Shown: positions 1-6,485 of the stretch, in pieces
Layout: every line of letters starts with the position of its first letter
Numbering within the stretch: the first letter of the stretch is position 1
Source of the DNA: an uncultured Prevotellaceae bacterium
Lineage (GTDB): Bacteria; Bacteroidota; Bacteroidia; Bacteroidales; Bacteroidaceae
NCBI GenBank assembly: GCA_905202115.1
Contig: CAJKQZ010000063.1
Span: 1-12,271, forward strand
Length of the DNA: 12,271 bases
Reading direction: 5' to 3'
Translations under genes and position numbers: made by a program
The notes under the pieces: model-generated
Told to the model about the DNA's origin: nothing
The model's input: only the letters and a program-made list of their open reading frames with translations
Databases searched by the model: none

Positions 1-112
1 AAAAATATGTCTGAGATATTTTAAATTATCTCAGACATATTTTGAATTATCTCCCATGTAATTTCAATTATCTGCGGGAGGTTTTTTACCGTACAAAAAA
101 ATTTTCTTTTTT
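1..112 (+). repeat. Intergenic palindromic element, copy 1
   Basis: AT-rich element of the five-copy family. It begins with a palindrome: arms of 18 and 17 bases at 1-18 and 27-43 around an 8-base centre (19-26). A third related unit (about 45-65, core ATTATCTCC) follows, then the module CTGCGGGAGG and a T-run (72-87), then an A-tract/T-tract (95-113). The left edge coincides with the window edge, so the element may start further left. It lies directly upstream of the cytidylyltransferase gene with its CTGCGGG end facing that gene. A small hairpin special to this copy (TACCGTA at 87-93, TACGGTA at 115-121) encloses the A/T tract. The function is unknown to me. A terminator for a gene left of the window, a protein-binding array or a non-autonomous mobile repeat are all possible. 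Confidence 0.85.
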
Positions 113-137
113 TATACGGTACGGCTCCGTTTATTGC

Positions 138-145
138 TACATTTG
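138..145 (+). promoter_or_regulatory. Putative -7 promoter box (TACATTTG)
   Basis: TACATTTG fits the Bacteroidetes primary sigma factor -7 consensus TAnnTTTG and lies 17 bases before the ATG at 163. No good TTTG is present at the -33 spacing, where I read TACG at 115-118, so this is a half-match only. It would give a very short 5' leader. It probably drives the four-gene + strand cluster. Confidence 0.45.
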
Positions 146-162
146 TATTAAAACTAAACCCG

Positions 163-861
163 ATGACACGAAATGTAGCCGCAATCCTTGCCGGCGGAAC
201 CGGCAGCCGCACCGGATTCAGCGTTCCCAAGCAATTTGTAGAGCTGTGCGGACGCACGGTGCTCGAACGCTCGGTCGACGCATTCGAACAGAATGAAAAC
301 ATATCCGACATCATAATAGTGTCGGGCGCAGACCACGTGGAACACGTGCGCAGTATAGCCTCGCGCAACAGGTGGCAGAAGCTGCGCGCGATAGTGGCGG
401 GCGGCAAGGAGCGCTGCGATTCCACACGCGCCGCAGTAGAGGCGTGCCCCGAGGGAACGGACAACCTGCTGCTGCACGACGCGGCGCGCCCACTCGTATC
501 GCAGCGCATAATCAACGATGTATGCCGCGCCCTCGAAAGCAACGAGGCGGTGAGTGTGGCCGTTCCGTCGACCGACAGCCTGATAGAAGTAAGCGGAACG
601 CGGATGCTGCGGCCCATAGACCGCTCGCACGTGTGGCGCGCACAGACACCGCAGGCATTCCACCGCAACGTGATAGCCCGCACATACGAACTGGCGGCAA
701 AAGATTCCGGCTTCTTCGCCACCGACGACTGCGCGGCGGTGATGAAATACCTGCCCGACACGAAAATAACGGTAGTAAAAGGCGAAGAATCTAACCTGAA
801 ACTCACCTACGCCGACGACGCCCCGAAATTAGAAGACATCATACGCAGGCAAAACGGGTAA
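163..861 (+). CDS. ispD: IspD/TarI-family cytidylyltransferase
   Basis: Nucleotidyltransferase of 232 residues, the normal length for IspD/TarI proteins, cytosolic. Family enzymes join CTP to a polyol phosphate: methylerythritol 4-phosphate (IspD, isoprenoid pathway) or ribitol 5-phosphate (TarI and human ISPD). Visible motifs are the CTP-binding loop AGGTGSRTG (10-18) with Arg16, PKQF (22-25) with Lys23, HDAARP (105-110) with Asp106, AQTPQAF (160-166), TDD (187-189) and NLKLT (211-215) with Lys213. The start at 163 puts the glycine loop at the usual distance from the N-terminus. The next gene, a LicD-family transferase, starts 14 bases after the stop, which favours a role in making a CDP-activated substituent for a surface glycan. 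Sequence alone cannot exclude the housekeeping isoprenoid enzyme. The family is sure; the substrate is inferred and open. Confidence 0.88.
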   Translation: MTRNVAAILAGGTGSRTGFSVPKQFVELCGRTVLERSVDAFEQNENISDIIIVSGADHVEHVRSIASRNRWQKLRAIVAGGKERCDSTRAAVEACPEGTDNLLLHDAARPLVSQRIINDVCRALESNEAVSVAVPSTDSLIEVSGTRMLRPIDRSHVWRAQTPQAFHRNVIARTYELAAKDSGFFATDDCAAVMKYLPDTKITVVKGEESNLKLTYADDAPKLEDIIRRQNG

Positions 862-875
862 AAAAAAGAATACCT

Positions 876-1733
876 ATGAAAAGAAAATACACAGCCGCAG
901 AACTGGAGCGCCTGCACGGAGTGCTGTACGAAATACTCGGCGTTACCGACCGCATTTGCCGCAAGCACGGCATTCCTTACTTCGTAATAGGCGGCACGGC
1001 AATAGGAGCGCTCTACGACAAGGCTATCCTGCCCTGGGACGACGACGTGGACATAGGAATGACGCGCGACGCATACAACCGCTTTCTCGAAGTGGCTCCC
1101 CAGGAATTGGGCAACGACTATTTTCTTCAGTGGACAGGCTCCGACCCGAGCACGCCATACTATTTTGCAAAGGTAAGAAAGAACGGCACACTGTTTATGG
1201 AAGAACTTTTCAGCCACTTACCCATGCACCAGGGCATTTACATCGACATCTTTCCGTTCGACCGCATTCCCGACAGCCCTGCGCTGATGAAAATGCAGCG
1301 GGCGGCGGTGAATTTTCTTAAATGCTGTCTGCTGGGCAAGGAAATATGGCTGTGGAAATACTTCGGCACCCCGGCCACACCCGAACCGTCAAGCCGCGGA
1401 GCGCTTCCATGCCTGCTCAACCGCATTGTCGACACGCTTTTCACCAAGAAGGCAATCTACAAGTGCATGGTGGCGGTGCAAAGCATGTTCAACCGCTGCA
1501 ACACAAAGTATTACAACAACGTGATAACCAAAACCGACCACGTGGAAGCCGCACATCTGCTCAATCTGCAACCCGTGGAATTCGGTCCGCTCACACTCCT
1601 TGCCCCCGAAAAGCTCGAGCATTTTTTGCGTTACAATTACCCGTCGCTCCACCGCTTTACTCCGGAAGAACAGGAGGCCGTAAGCAATCATTGTCCCGCA
1701 CGCCTGTCGTTCGGCAACGAAGACGGCAAATAA
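876..1733 (+). CDS. LicD-family phosphotransferase
   Basis: A LicD/fukutin-type protein of 285 residues. Members transfer a phospho-group (phosphocholine in Haemophilus and pneumococcus, ribitol phosphate in the fukutin branch) from a CDP-activated donor onto a glycan. Diagnostic motifs are FVIGGTAIGAL (36-46), LPWDDDVDIGM (52-62) with the metal-binding acidic cluster, and a second acidic site GIYIDIFPFDR (120-130). There is no signal peptide or clear membrane segment, so it is probably cytoplasmic or membrane-associated. It begins 14 bases after the cytidylyltransferase stop and ends 12 bases before the glycosyltransferase, so the three are almost certainly one operon. The pairing suggests that the upstream enzyme supplies its CDP-linked donor; that is inference. 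No choline kinase (LicA), choline permease (LicB) or CTP:phosphocholine cytidylyltransferase (LicC) type gene is present, which argues mildly against phosphocholine. Confidence 0.9.
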   Translation: MKRKYTAAELERLHGVLYEILGVTDRICRKHGIPYFVIGGTAIGALYDKAILPWDDDVDIGMTRDAYNRFLEVAPQELGNDYFLQWTGSDPSTPYYFAKVRKNGTLFMEELFSHLPMHQGIYIDIFPFDRIPDSPALMKMQRAAVNFLKCCLLGKEIWLWKYFGTPATPEPSSRGALPCLLNRIVDTLFTKKAIYKCMVAVQSMFNRCNTKYYNNVITKTDHVEAAHLLNLQPVEFGPLTLLAPEKLEHFLRYNYPSLHRFTPEEQEAVSNHCPARLSFGNEDGK

Positions 1734-1745
1734 AAACTCCTGACC

Positions 1746-2759
1746 ATGAATCCCGCTCTCACAGATGTTTCCGTTCTGCTCGTATTCTTTAACCGTCCCG
1801 ACACTTTCGCGCAGGTTTTCGGGCAGGTTCGCAAGGCGCGCCCCGCACGTCTTTTTCTCTACCAGGACGGTGCGCGCAACGACAACGACCTTGCCGGCAT
1901 GGAAGCCTGCCGCAAAATCGCCGGCAACGTAGACTGGGAATGCGAAGTACACCGCTTTTACCAACAATCCAACTACGGCTGCAATCCTTCGGGATATATC
2001 GCTCACAAATGGGCTTTCTCGCTCACCGACAAGTGCATTGTTATCGAGGACGACGTTGTTCCGGCCGTTTCTTTCTTCGGATTTTGTAAGGAAATGCTCG
2101 ACAGATACGAAAACGACGAACGCATAGGCATGATTGCCGGATTCAATCCCGAAGAAATCAGCGATTGCGACGGCGACTACCTTTTCAATTCGAATTTTTC
2201 CATTTGGGGCTGGGCCTCCTGGCGCAGAGTTATCGACAAATGGGACGAGAATTACGATTTTCTCCGGAACCCCTACGCCCTGTCGCGGCTCAACGCAATG
2301 ATACGCGAGAGAAAACTGCGCAAGGACTTCATGTATCGCTGCCGGCGTCATATAGAATCCGGCAAACCTCACTTCGAAACAATTTTCCGTGCGGCTTTGC
2401 TGATGAACAGCTACCTTGCCATAACCCCGCGCCGCAACATGGTGAGCAACATCGGAGTTTCAGCCGACAGCACTCACTTCGCCGGCTCCGCGGCAACGCT
2501 TCCGCGCGGATACCGCCGCATTTTCACAATGGGCAGGTACGAGCTGGTATTTCCGCTTCGCCACCCGCGCTACATCATAGAGGACGTTCCCTACCGCCGC
2601 AGCGTTTACCGCATTTTCGCATGGGGGCATCCGTGGATCAAGATAGGACGTTCGTTCGAGGAACTGCTCCTGAATCTGCGCCACGGGCAATTCAAATACA
2701 TTCTCACCGCCGTGCGCAACCGCATTATCAAATTAGCGGGACTCAACAAGAACGTTTAA
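1746..2759 (+). CDS. HlpA-like / GT-A family glycosyltransferase
   Basis: Protein of 337 residues resembling the Bacteroidetes glycosyltransferases often labelled 'hemolysin HlpA-like' or family-2-like, a nucleotide-diphospho-sugar transferase GT-A fold. It opens with a Rossmann-like strand (VSVLLVFFNRPDTF, 8-21), the usual start of such enzymes. It has an acidic metal/nucleotide motif IEDDVV (100-105) and an acceptor-side motif NFSIWGWASWRR (150-161). There is no signal peptide or membrane span, so it is probably cytosolic or peripheral. It would add one sugar to a lipid-linked glycan; donor and acceptor cannot be told from sequence. It is third in the + strand cluster. Codon use differs from its neighbours: by eye about 6 of 22 isoleucines are ATA here, against roughly two thirds or more in the cytidylyltransferase and dehydrogenase genes, so this gene may have a separate origin. 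Confidence 0.8.
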   Translation: MNPALTDVSVLLVFFNRPDTFAQVFGQVRKARPARLFLYQDGARNDNDLAGMEACRKIAGNVDWECEVHRFYQQSNYGCNPSGYIAHKWAFSLTDKCIVIEDDVVPAVSFFGFCKEMLDRYENDERIGMIAGFNPEEISDCDGDYLFNSNFSIWGWASWRRVIDKWDENYDFLRNPYALSRLNAMIRERKLRKDFMYRCRRHIESGKPHFETIFRAALLMNSYLAITPRRNMVSNIGVSADSTHFAGSAATLPRGYRRIFTMGRYELVFPLRHPRYIIEDVPYRRSVYRIFAWGHPWIKIGRSFEELLLNLRHGQFKYILTAVRNRIIKLAGLNKNV

Positions 2760-2830
2760 ACACCGCCATACCCTGCCAAAAATAACAGGCCGGCACATTA
2801 GAAAAGAACAGACCAAAATAAATCCAAGCC

Positions 2831-4045
2831 ATGAAAGACTTTATGTTTTACAGCCCCACCGAATATGTTTTCGGGCGCGGAGCGGAGATGAAAACAGGCG
2901 AAAACGCCGCACGCTACGGCGGAACGCGCGCCTTAGTAGTATACGGCGGAGGCTCAGCCGTTCGCAGCGGAGTGCTAAAGCGCACCTGCGACTCCCTCGA
3001 AGCCGCCGGTGTGGAATACACCACGCTCGGCGGCATACGTCCCAACCCCACCGACGACAAAGTGTACGAAGGAATAGAAGCGGCACGCCGTTTCCGCGCC
3101 GACATGCTCATCGGCGTAGGCGGAGGCTCGGTAATAGACACAGCCAAAGCCATTGCGGCGGGCGCCGTATACGACGGAGATTTCTGGGACTTCTTCTGCG
3201 GAAAGAGCACGATAGAGGACGCATTGCCCATAGGCGTTGTGCTGACCATTCCCGCCGCCGGAAGCGAAGGCTCGGGCAACAGCGTCATAACCAAGACCGA
3301 CGGACTGATAAAGCTAAGCCTGCGCACACCGCGCGCATTACGCCCGAAATTCGCCATGATGAATCCGGAGCTCACCTTCACGCTCCCGCCATACCAGACA
3401 GCGGCCGGCGCAACCGACATGATGGCCCACATAATGGAACGCTACTTCAACAACACACCGGCCACGCAGACAACCGACCAGGTGTCCGAGGCGGTTTTAA
3501 GAACAATCATAGAAGTGACGCCCAAAGTGCTTGCCGCACCCAACGACTACGATATGCGCGCAAACCTGATGTGGTGCGGAACGCTCGCCCACAACGGATT
3601 GTGCGGCACAGGGGTTGACGAAGACTGGACATCGCACTTTATCGAGCACGAAATAAGCGCGCTCTACGGAGTAACCCACGGAGCAGGACTTGCCGTGGTT
3701 TTCCCCGCATGGCAAACGTTCATGACCGCACACAATCCGCACAAAGTGGCACAAATGGCCCACAACGTATGGGGCGTAGCGGCGCGCGGAAACGAACAAG
3801 CCGAAGCGGCCGAAGGCATAAGGCGGTTCCGGAAATTCCTGCGCGGCATAGGAATGCCCGTTACGTTCGGAGAGCTCGGCGTTCCCCAGCCCGACATCGA
3901 CGCATTAGTGGAAAACCTGCACCTCCACAAAGGAAATCCGATAGGCAACTACTTCCCACTCACGCCCGACGACACGAGACAGATATACATGCTCGCCATG
4001 AATGACGACACGGACAAAAGAAAGAACATTTCGGAAATATTCTGA
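2831..4045 (+). CDS. Iron-containing alcohol dehydrogenase, YqhD/BDH type
   Basis: Group III metal-dependent alcohol dehydrogenase of 404 residues, cytosolic, expected to reduce an aldehyde or ketone to an alcohol. It has the N-terminal YGGGSAVRSG loop (38-47), which in YqhD/BDH enzymes contacts NADPH, and the dinucleotide motif GVGGGSVID (95-103). Its metal ligands are readable as Asp196, His200, His269 and His283, the same spacing as the YqhD set (194, 198, 267, 281), so it should be active. PAAGSEG (141-147) is also typical. It is separated from the glycosyltransferase by 71 bases without an obvious terminator or promoter, so it is probably co-transcribed. In this context it could make a polyol precursor for the cytidylyltransferase and LicD step, but these enzymes are also general aldehyde reductases. 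The family is clear; the substrate is unknown. Confidence 0.92.
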   Translation: MKDFMFYSPTEYVFGRGAEMKTGENAARYGGTRALVVYGGGSAVRSGVLKRTCDSLEAAGVEYTTLGGIRPNPTDDKVYEGIEAARRFRADMLIGVGGGSVIDTAKAIAAGAVYDGDFWDFFCGKSTIEDALPIGVVLTIPAAGSEGSGNSVITKTDGLIKLSLRTPRALRPKFAMMNPELTFTLPPYQTAAGATDMMAHIMERYFNNTPATQTTDQVSEAVLRTIIEVTPKVLAAPNDYDMRANLMWCGTLAHNGLCGTGVDEDWTSHFIEHEISALYGVTHGAGLAVVFPAWQTFMTAHNPHKVAQMAHNVWGVAARGNEQAEAAEGIRRFRKFLRGIGMPVTFGELGVPQPDIDALVENLHLHKGNPIGNYFPLTPDDTRQIYMLAMNDDTDKRKNISEIF

Positions 4046-4167
4046 TGCCTCACGCACGGAACATTCCTAACACATGGCAGAAAGATATATGCACCCGAAT
4101 TTTTAACCGACGTTAACGTTTCTGCAAACAGCGGAACAAAGCTCGGGAAAGCCTTTCTCCATGCCGC
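4046..4167. other. Noncoding stretch after the dehydrogenase gene
   Basis: There is no convincing gene and no GC-rich hairpin terminator here for the + strand cluster. The only symmetry I see is a 10-base palindrome ACGTTAACGT at 4110-4119. If the + strand cluster ends by intrinsic termination, the palindrome of repeat copy 2 just to the right is the best candidate. Confidence 0.5.
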
Positions 4168-4258
4168 AAAAAATATGTCTGAGATATTTCAAATTATCTC
4201 AGACATATTTTAAATTACCTCAGAGATAATTTTTTCTATCTGCGGGAAGGGCTTTTTC
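4168..4258 (+). repeat. Intergenic palindromic element, copy 2
   Basis: Second copy of the family. Palindrome arms lie at 4169-4186 and 4195-4211 around an 8-base centre, the same arms as copy 1. The third unit (4212-4235) reads ATTACCTCAGAGATAAT, itself an imperfect palindrome and closer to the units of copy 3 than to the third unit of copies 1, 4 and 5. The CTGCGGGAAG module is at 4240-4249, followed by a T-run interrupted by GC. The A/T tail is degenerate. The copy sits between two convergent transcription units, where its stem flanked by A's and T's could serve as a terminator for either strand. Confidence 0.85.
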
Positions 4259-4298
4259 ACCTCTATTACCGATTGCAAAAATCAGTTAAAAATTGTTT

Positions 4299-4312
4299 CT
4301 TTCTATAGAAAG
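4299..4312. other. 14-base perfect palindrome
   Basis: CTTTCTATAGAAAG is perfectly self-complementary and lies between repeat copy 2 and the terminator of the - strand operon. It could be an operator-like site or chance in AT-rich DNA. No adjacent promoter was identified. Confidence 0.35.
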
Positions 4313-4320
4313 TTATCCAT

Positions 4321-4349
4321 AAAAAGCCGCATACGCTTTCCGATACGGC
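4321..4349 (-). terminator. Rho-independent terminator of the - strand glycan operon
   Basis: Read on the - strand, a 7-base-pair stem (GCCGTAT at 4349-4343 pairing with ATGCGGC at 4332-4326, one G-T wobble) closes a 10-base loop and is followed at once by five T's. It begins 4 bases after the stop codon of the glycosyltransferase gene, the expected place for the end of the operon. Confidence 0.75.
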
Positions 4350-4353
4350 AAAC

Positions 4354-5418
4354 TCATCCGTTTGCATGATTTTCAAGATAGCGCACCGCAATCTCCCCGC
4401 GCGCCTTGATTGTGAGGTGCGCCACCGCAGGCAAGCTGCTCATCTCGCAGTCAACGGCAACAGCCCGCGGATAGAGCATTTGCAGCACGAACAGGCTGGG
4501 GCCCACCGTTATACTGCCCACGAAAACGTCGGAGCGCAAGAGCGCATCAACCTGCGCGAGAAAGCGTATCATTTTCTCCCGCTTGTCGACCGCGGCGGTG
4601 CGAGCGAAAGCGGCGTTCACATATCCGCGCTCACCGGCAGTGCAGAGCGAATGCCATGAGTACTCGGGATACTTCCGCCTTACGCTTTCGAGCACGCCAT
4701 AGTCGTCGGTGAGCAGCAATATATCGCGCAATGAGGATGTTTTTTTCAACGCGCTTACGAAAACATCGGGCGATAACAGGCCTACTTCCGTTATCTTGTC
4801 TCCGCCGCGAATCTGCATTCCAGCAAAATGAGCGGGCAGACCTGCGGACTGCAACAGCGGTCCCGCCTCGCGCAACACGGTATCGTTCAACTGCCATATC
4901 ATGGCCGAAATCTTTTGAAAGGCCTCGAAATAAGAGCAGTCCATACCCATTTCGGGAACAATGCAACGCTCCGCCGGCTTTTGCGGTATGTCGTAGGTTG
5001 AGAGCGTATCGCGGCCATACCGGAAAAGGCTTATAAGCCGGCACATACATCCGCGGAACGCGGTTTTCAGCTTCCACACAAGGAGTGCCGACACGGAAAG
5101 CCGCGGGTTGCGTTGTCGCAACTCGGCAAGCGAAGGCAGCGCGTGGATGTTCCACCGGCTGTGGAAGCCGTCGGTCACCTCTGTGCAGAAAGGCACGAAG
5201 AAATCCTCCCAACCGCGTTCAACGGCAAAGTTGGCATCGCGGCTGTAAAGGCAGAACTGTATCCTGTTCTGCAAACAAAAAATCACGGCGTTCACCATGT
5301 ATCTAAACTCCGCAAAGAAGCCTGCGTCGATTCCCGCACGAAACACGAGACGTCGCGGGAAACTTTCGTTCACACTGCGGTAAAGTTCGTAAAAATCGGA
5401 TTGTCGCTGTTCGTTCAT
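4354..5418 (-). CDS. GT23/NodZ-like (fucosyltransferase-superfamily) glycosyltransferase
   Basis: Protein of 354 residues starting at the ATG at 5418, whose first bases overlap the stop of the upstream acyltransferase gene (ATGA, 5418-5415). The open frame extends further upstream, but only inside that gene in another frame. Motifs suggest the alpha-1,6-fucosyltransferase / NodZ superfamily (GT-B fold). HFAGMQIRGGDK (197-208) corresponds to the H-x-R-x-x-DK donor-binding loop, LLLTDDYGVLE (234-244) follows, and the C-terminal DVFVGSITVGPSLFVLQML (297-315) matches the conserved strand and serine segment. The first RG of the loop is IRGGDK rather than the usual RRxDK. It probably acts in the cytosol, adding fucose or another sugar to a glycan. 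It is last in a three-gene operon with two membrane modification enzymes. Superfamily membership is moderately sure; the sugar is unknown. Confidence 0.72.
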   Translation of the reverse strand: MNEQRQSDFYELYRSVNESFPRRLVFRAGIDAGFFAEFRYMVNAVIFCLQNRIQFCLYSRDANFAVERGWEDFFVPFCTEVTDGFHSRWNIHALPSLAELRQRNPRLSVSALLVWKLKTAFRGCMCRLISLFRYGRDTLSTYDIPQKPAERCIVPEMGMDCSYFEAFQKISAMIWQLNDTVLREAGPLLQSAGLPAHFAGMQIRGGDKITEVGLLSPDVFVSALKKTSSLRDILLLTDDYGVLESVRRKYPEYSWHSLCTAGERGYVNAAFARTAAVDKREKMIRFLAQVDALLRSDVFVGSITVGPSLFVLQMLYPRAVAVDCEMSSLPAVAHLTIKARGEIAVRYLENHANG

Positions 5419-6485
5419 CGCAAACGGGGCCCGGGAATATACTTTAAAAGCGCGGTGAGTGCCCAGGCCGCAATAATGCTCACCGCAAGATATTCCGAAA
5501 TCGTAATGTAAATGTTTTCTGCCGTGCGGGGATTGAGAAAACAACGCACCACCGGATGCACGACAAAGAGAGCGGCCGAAATTCCTCCTGTCCACTCCAG
5601 CGGAAAACGCACCGCCCTGCGCGCCAGTCGTACCAAAGGCATTACAATCACCACCAGCGCCACCGGCGAAAGTATCCAGAGGAAAACGTTGAAGCATCCG
5701 CCCGCAAACACGACCCATGCCGCCACGTACAAGGCCGCGCTGATACGCACCGTGTGCCTTGCCGCCCACACGCCGAGCGCAAACGGCAGCAAACACGCCA
5801 GGAACGTATAGCGCAGATAGTGCAGCACCTCCTGTTTAGGACTGTCCCACACCGTGACGGCAAGCACCTGCAAAATCACACATACCGCCACGCTCACCGC
5901 AACAGGCACATCGCCGCGGCGGTAATAGCACACACGGTACAGCATGTACATCTGCATGGTAAGCGAAAAGTACCACCACGGCCCGAGAAGCAAATCCTGC
6001 TTAGGCAGAAACGTATCGCTGGTCTGTGGAAAGAAGTTGGTAACGAACGTAAGCATGTAAACGACGTTCATCACGCCATGCCGCCAGCCGGAACTGAAAA
6101 ACGTCTCGTAAACGAAAAGGAGAATCATTCCCGCAAGCATGAGCCGCCACAGTTTAAGCGCATTATATCGTGCAAAGTCCCACACGGGCACTGCGCCTTG
6201 CCCCGCCGCGGCCGGCTGCTCGTACTTCTTCACCACGCCGTAACCACTGAGAAAAAGAAACACCGGCACACCGTAACATCCGAGGTGGGAAAAAATATTC
6301 AACACCACGTGCGGCCCGCCCGAGACGATGATGTCGACTAATCTGCGGGCGTTCTCCGCGTGAAAGTTGTATTCGTTTTCAACTACAGCGCCTGGGATCC
6401 AATGGCAGAAGTTATGGAGAACTATCGCCAGGATTGCCGCCCCTTTCAGCAAGGCCGTATCGTTGCGAGTAAGGGAAATGTTCAT
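5415..6485 (-). CDS. Acyltransferase family 3 (OafA/NolL-like) membrane protein
   Basis: Polytopic inner-membrane protein of 356 residues, in the 330-400 range usual for the family, which moves acetyl or other acyl groups onto surface sugars. The N-terminal signature LLKGAAILAIVLHN (12-25) carries the catalytic-type His24, with Lys14 where many members have Arg, as in the KG-type branch. The second signature is GVPVFLFLSGYG (72-83). About ten hydrophobic segments follow, and the protein ends in a basic tail. The start overlaps the stop of the upstream gene (ATGA, 6485-6482) and its own stop overlaps the next start, so the three genes are probably translationally coupled. It likely O-acylates the product of this glycan locus; the exact acceptor is not deducible. 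Confidence 0.88.
   Translation of the reverse strand: MNISLTRNDTALLKGAAILAIVLHNFCHWIPGAVVENEYNFHAENARRLVDIIVSGGPHVVLNIFSHLGCYGVPVFLFLSGYGVVKKYEQPAAAGQGAVPVWDFARYNALKLWRLMLAGMILLFVYETFFSSGWRHGVMNVVYMLTFVTNFFPQTSDTFLPKQDLLLGPWWYFSLTMQMYMLYRVCYYRRGDVPVAVSVAVCVILQVLAVTVWDSPKQEVLHYLRYTFLACLLPFALGVWAARHTVRISAALYVAAWVVFAGGCFNVFLWILSPVALVVIVMPLVRLARRAVRFPLEWTGGISAALFVVHPVVRCFLNPRTAENIYITISEYLAVSIIAAWALTALLKYIPGPRLR

Noticed and set aside
72..130. Riboswitch or attenuator upstream of the cytidylyltransferase gene
   Set aside because: The hairpin at 87-121 is special to copy 1 and lies upstream of the predicted transcription start, so it would not be in the message; no known riboswitch fold was recognised.
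4110..4119. Short palindromes (ACGTTAACGT here, GTATGCATAC at 11970-11979) as operators
   Set aside because: Ten-base palindromes are expected by chance in a window this size, and neither lies at a promoter.
5419..5796. N-terminal extension of the - strand glycosyltransferase to 480 residues
   Set aside because: The extra part lies wholly inside the acyltransferase gene in another frame and has no family character; the ATGA overlap gives a natural start at 5418.
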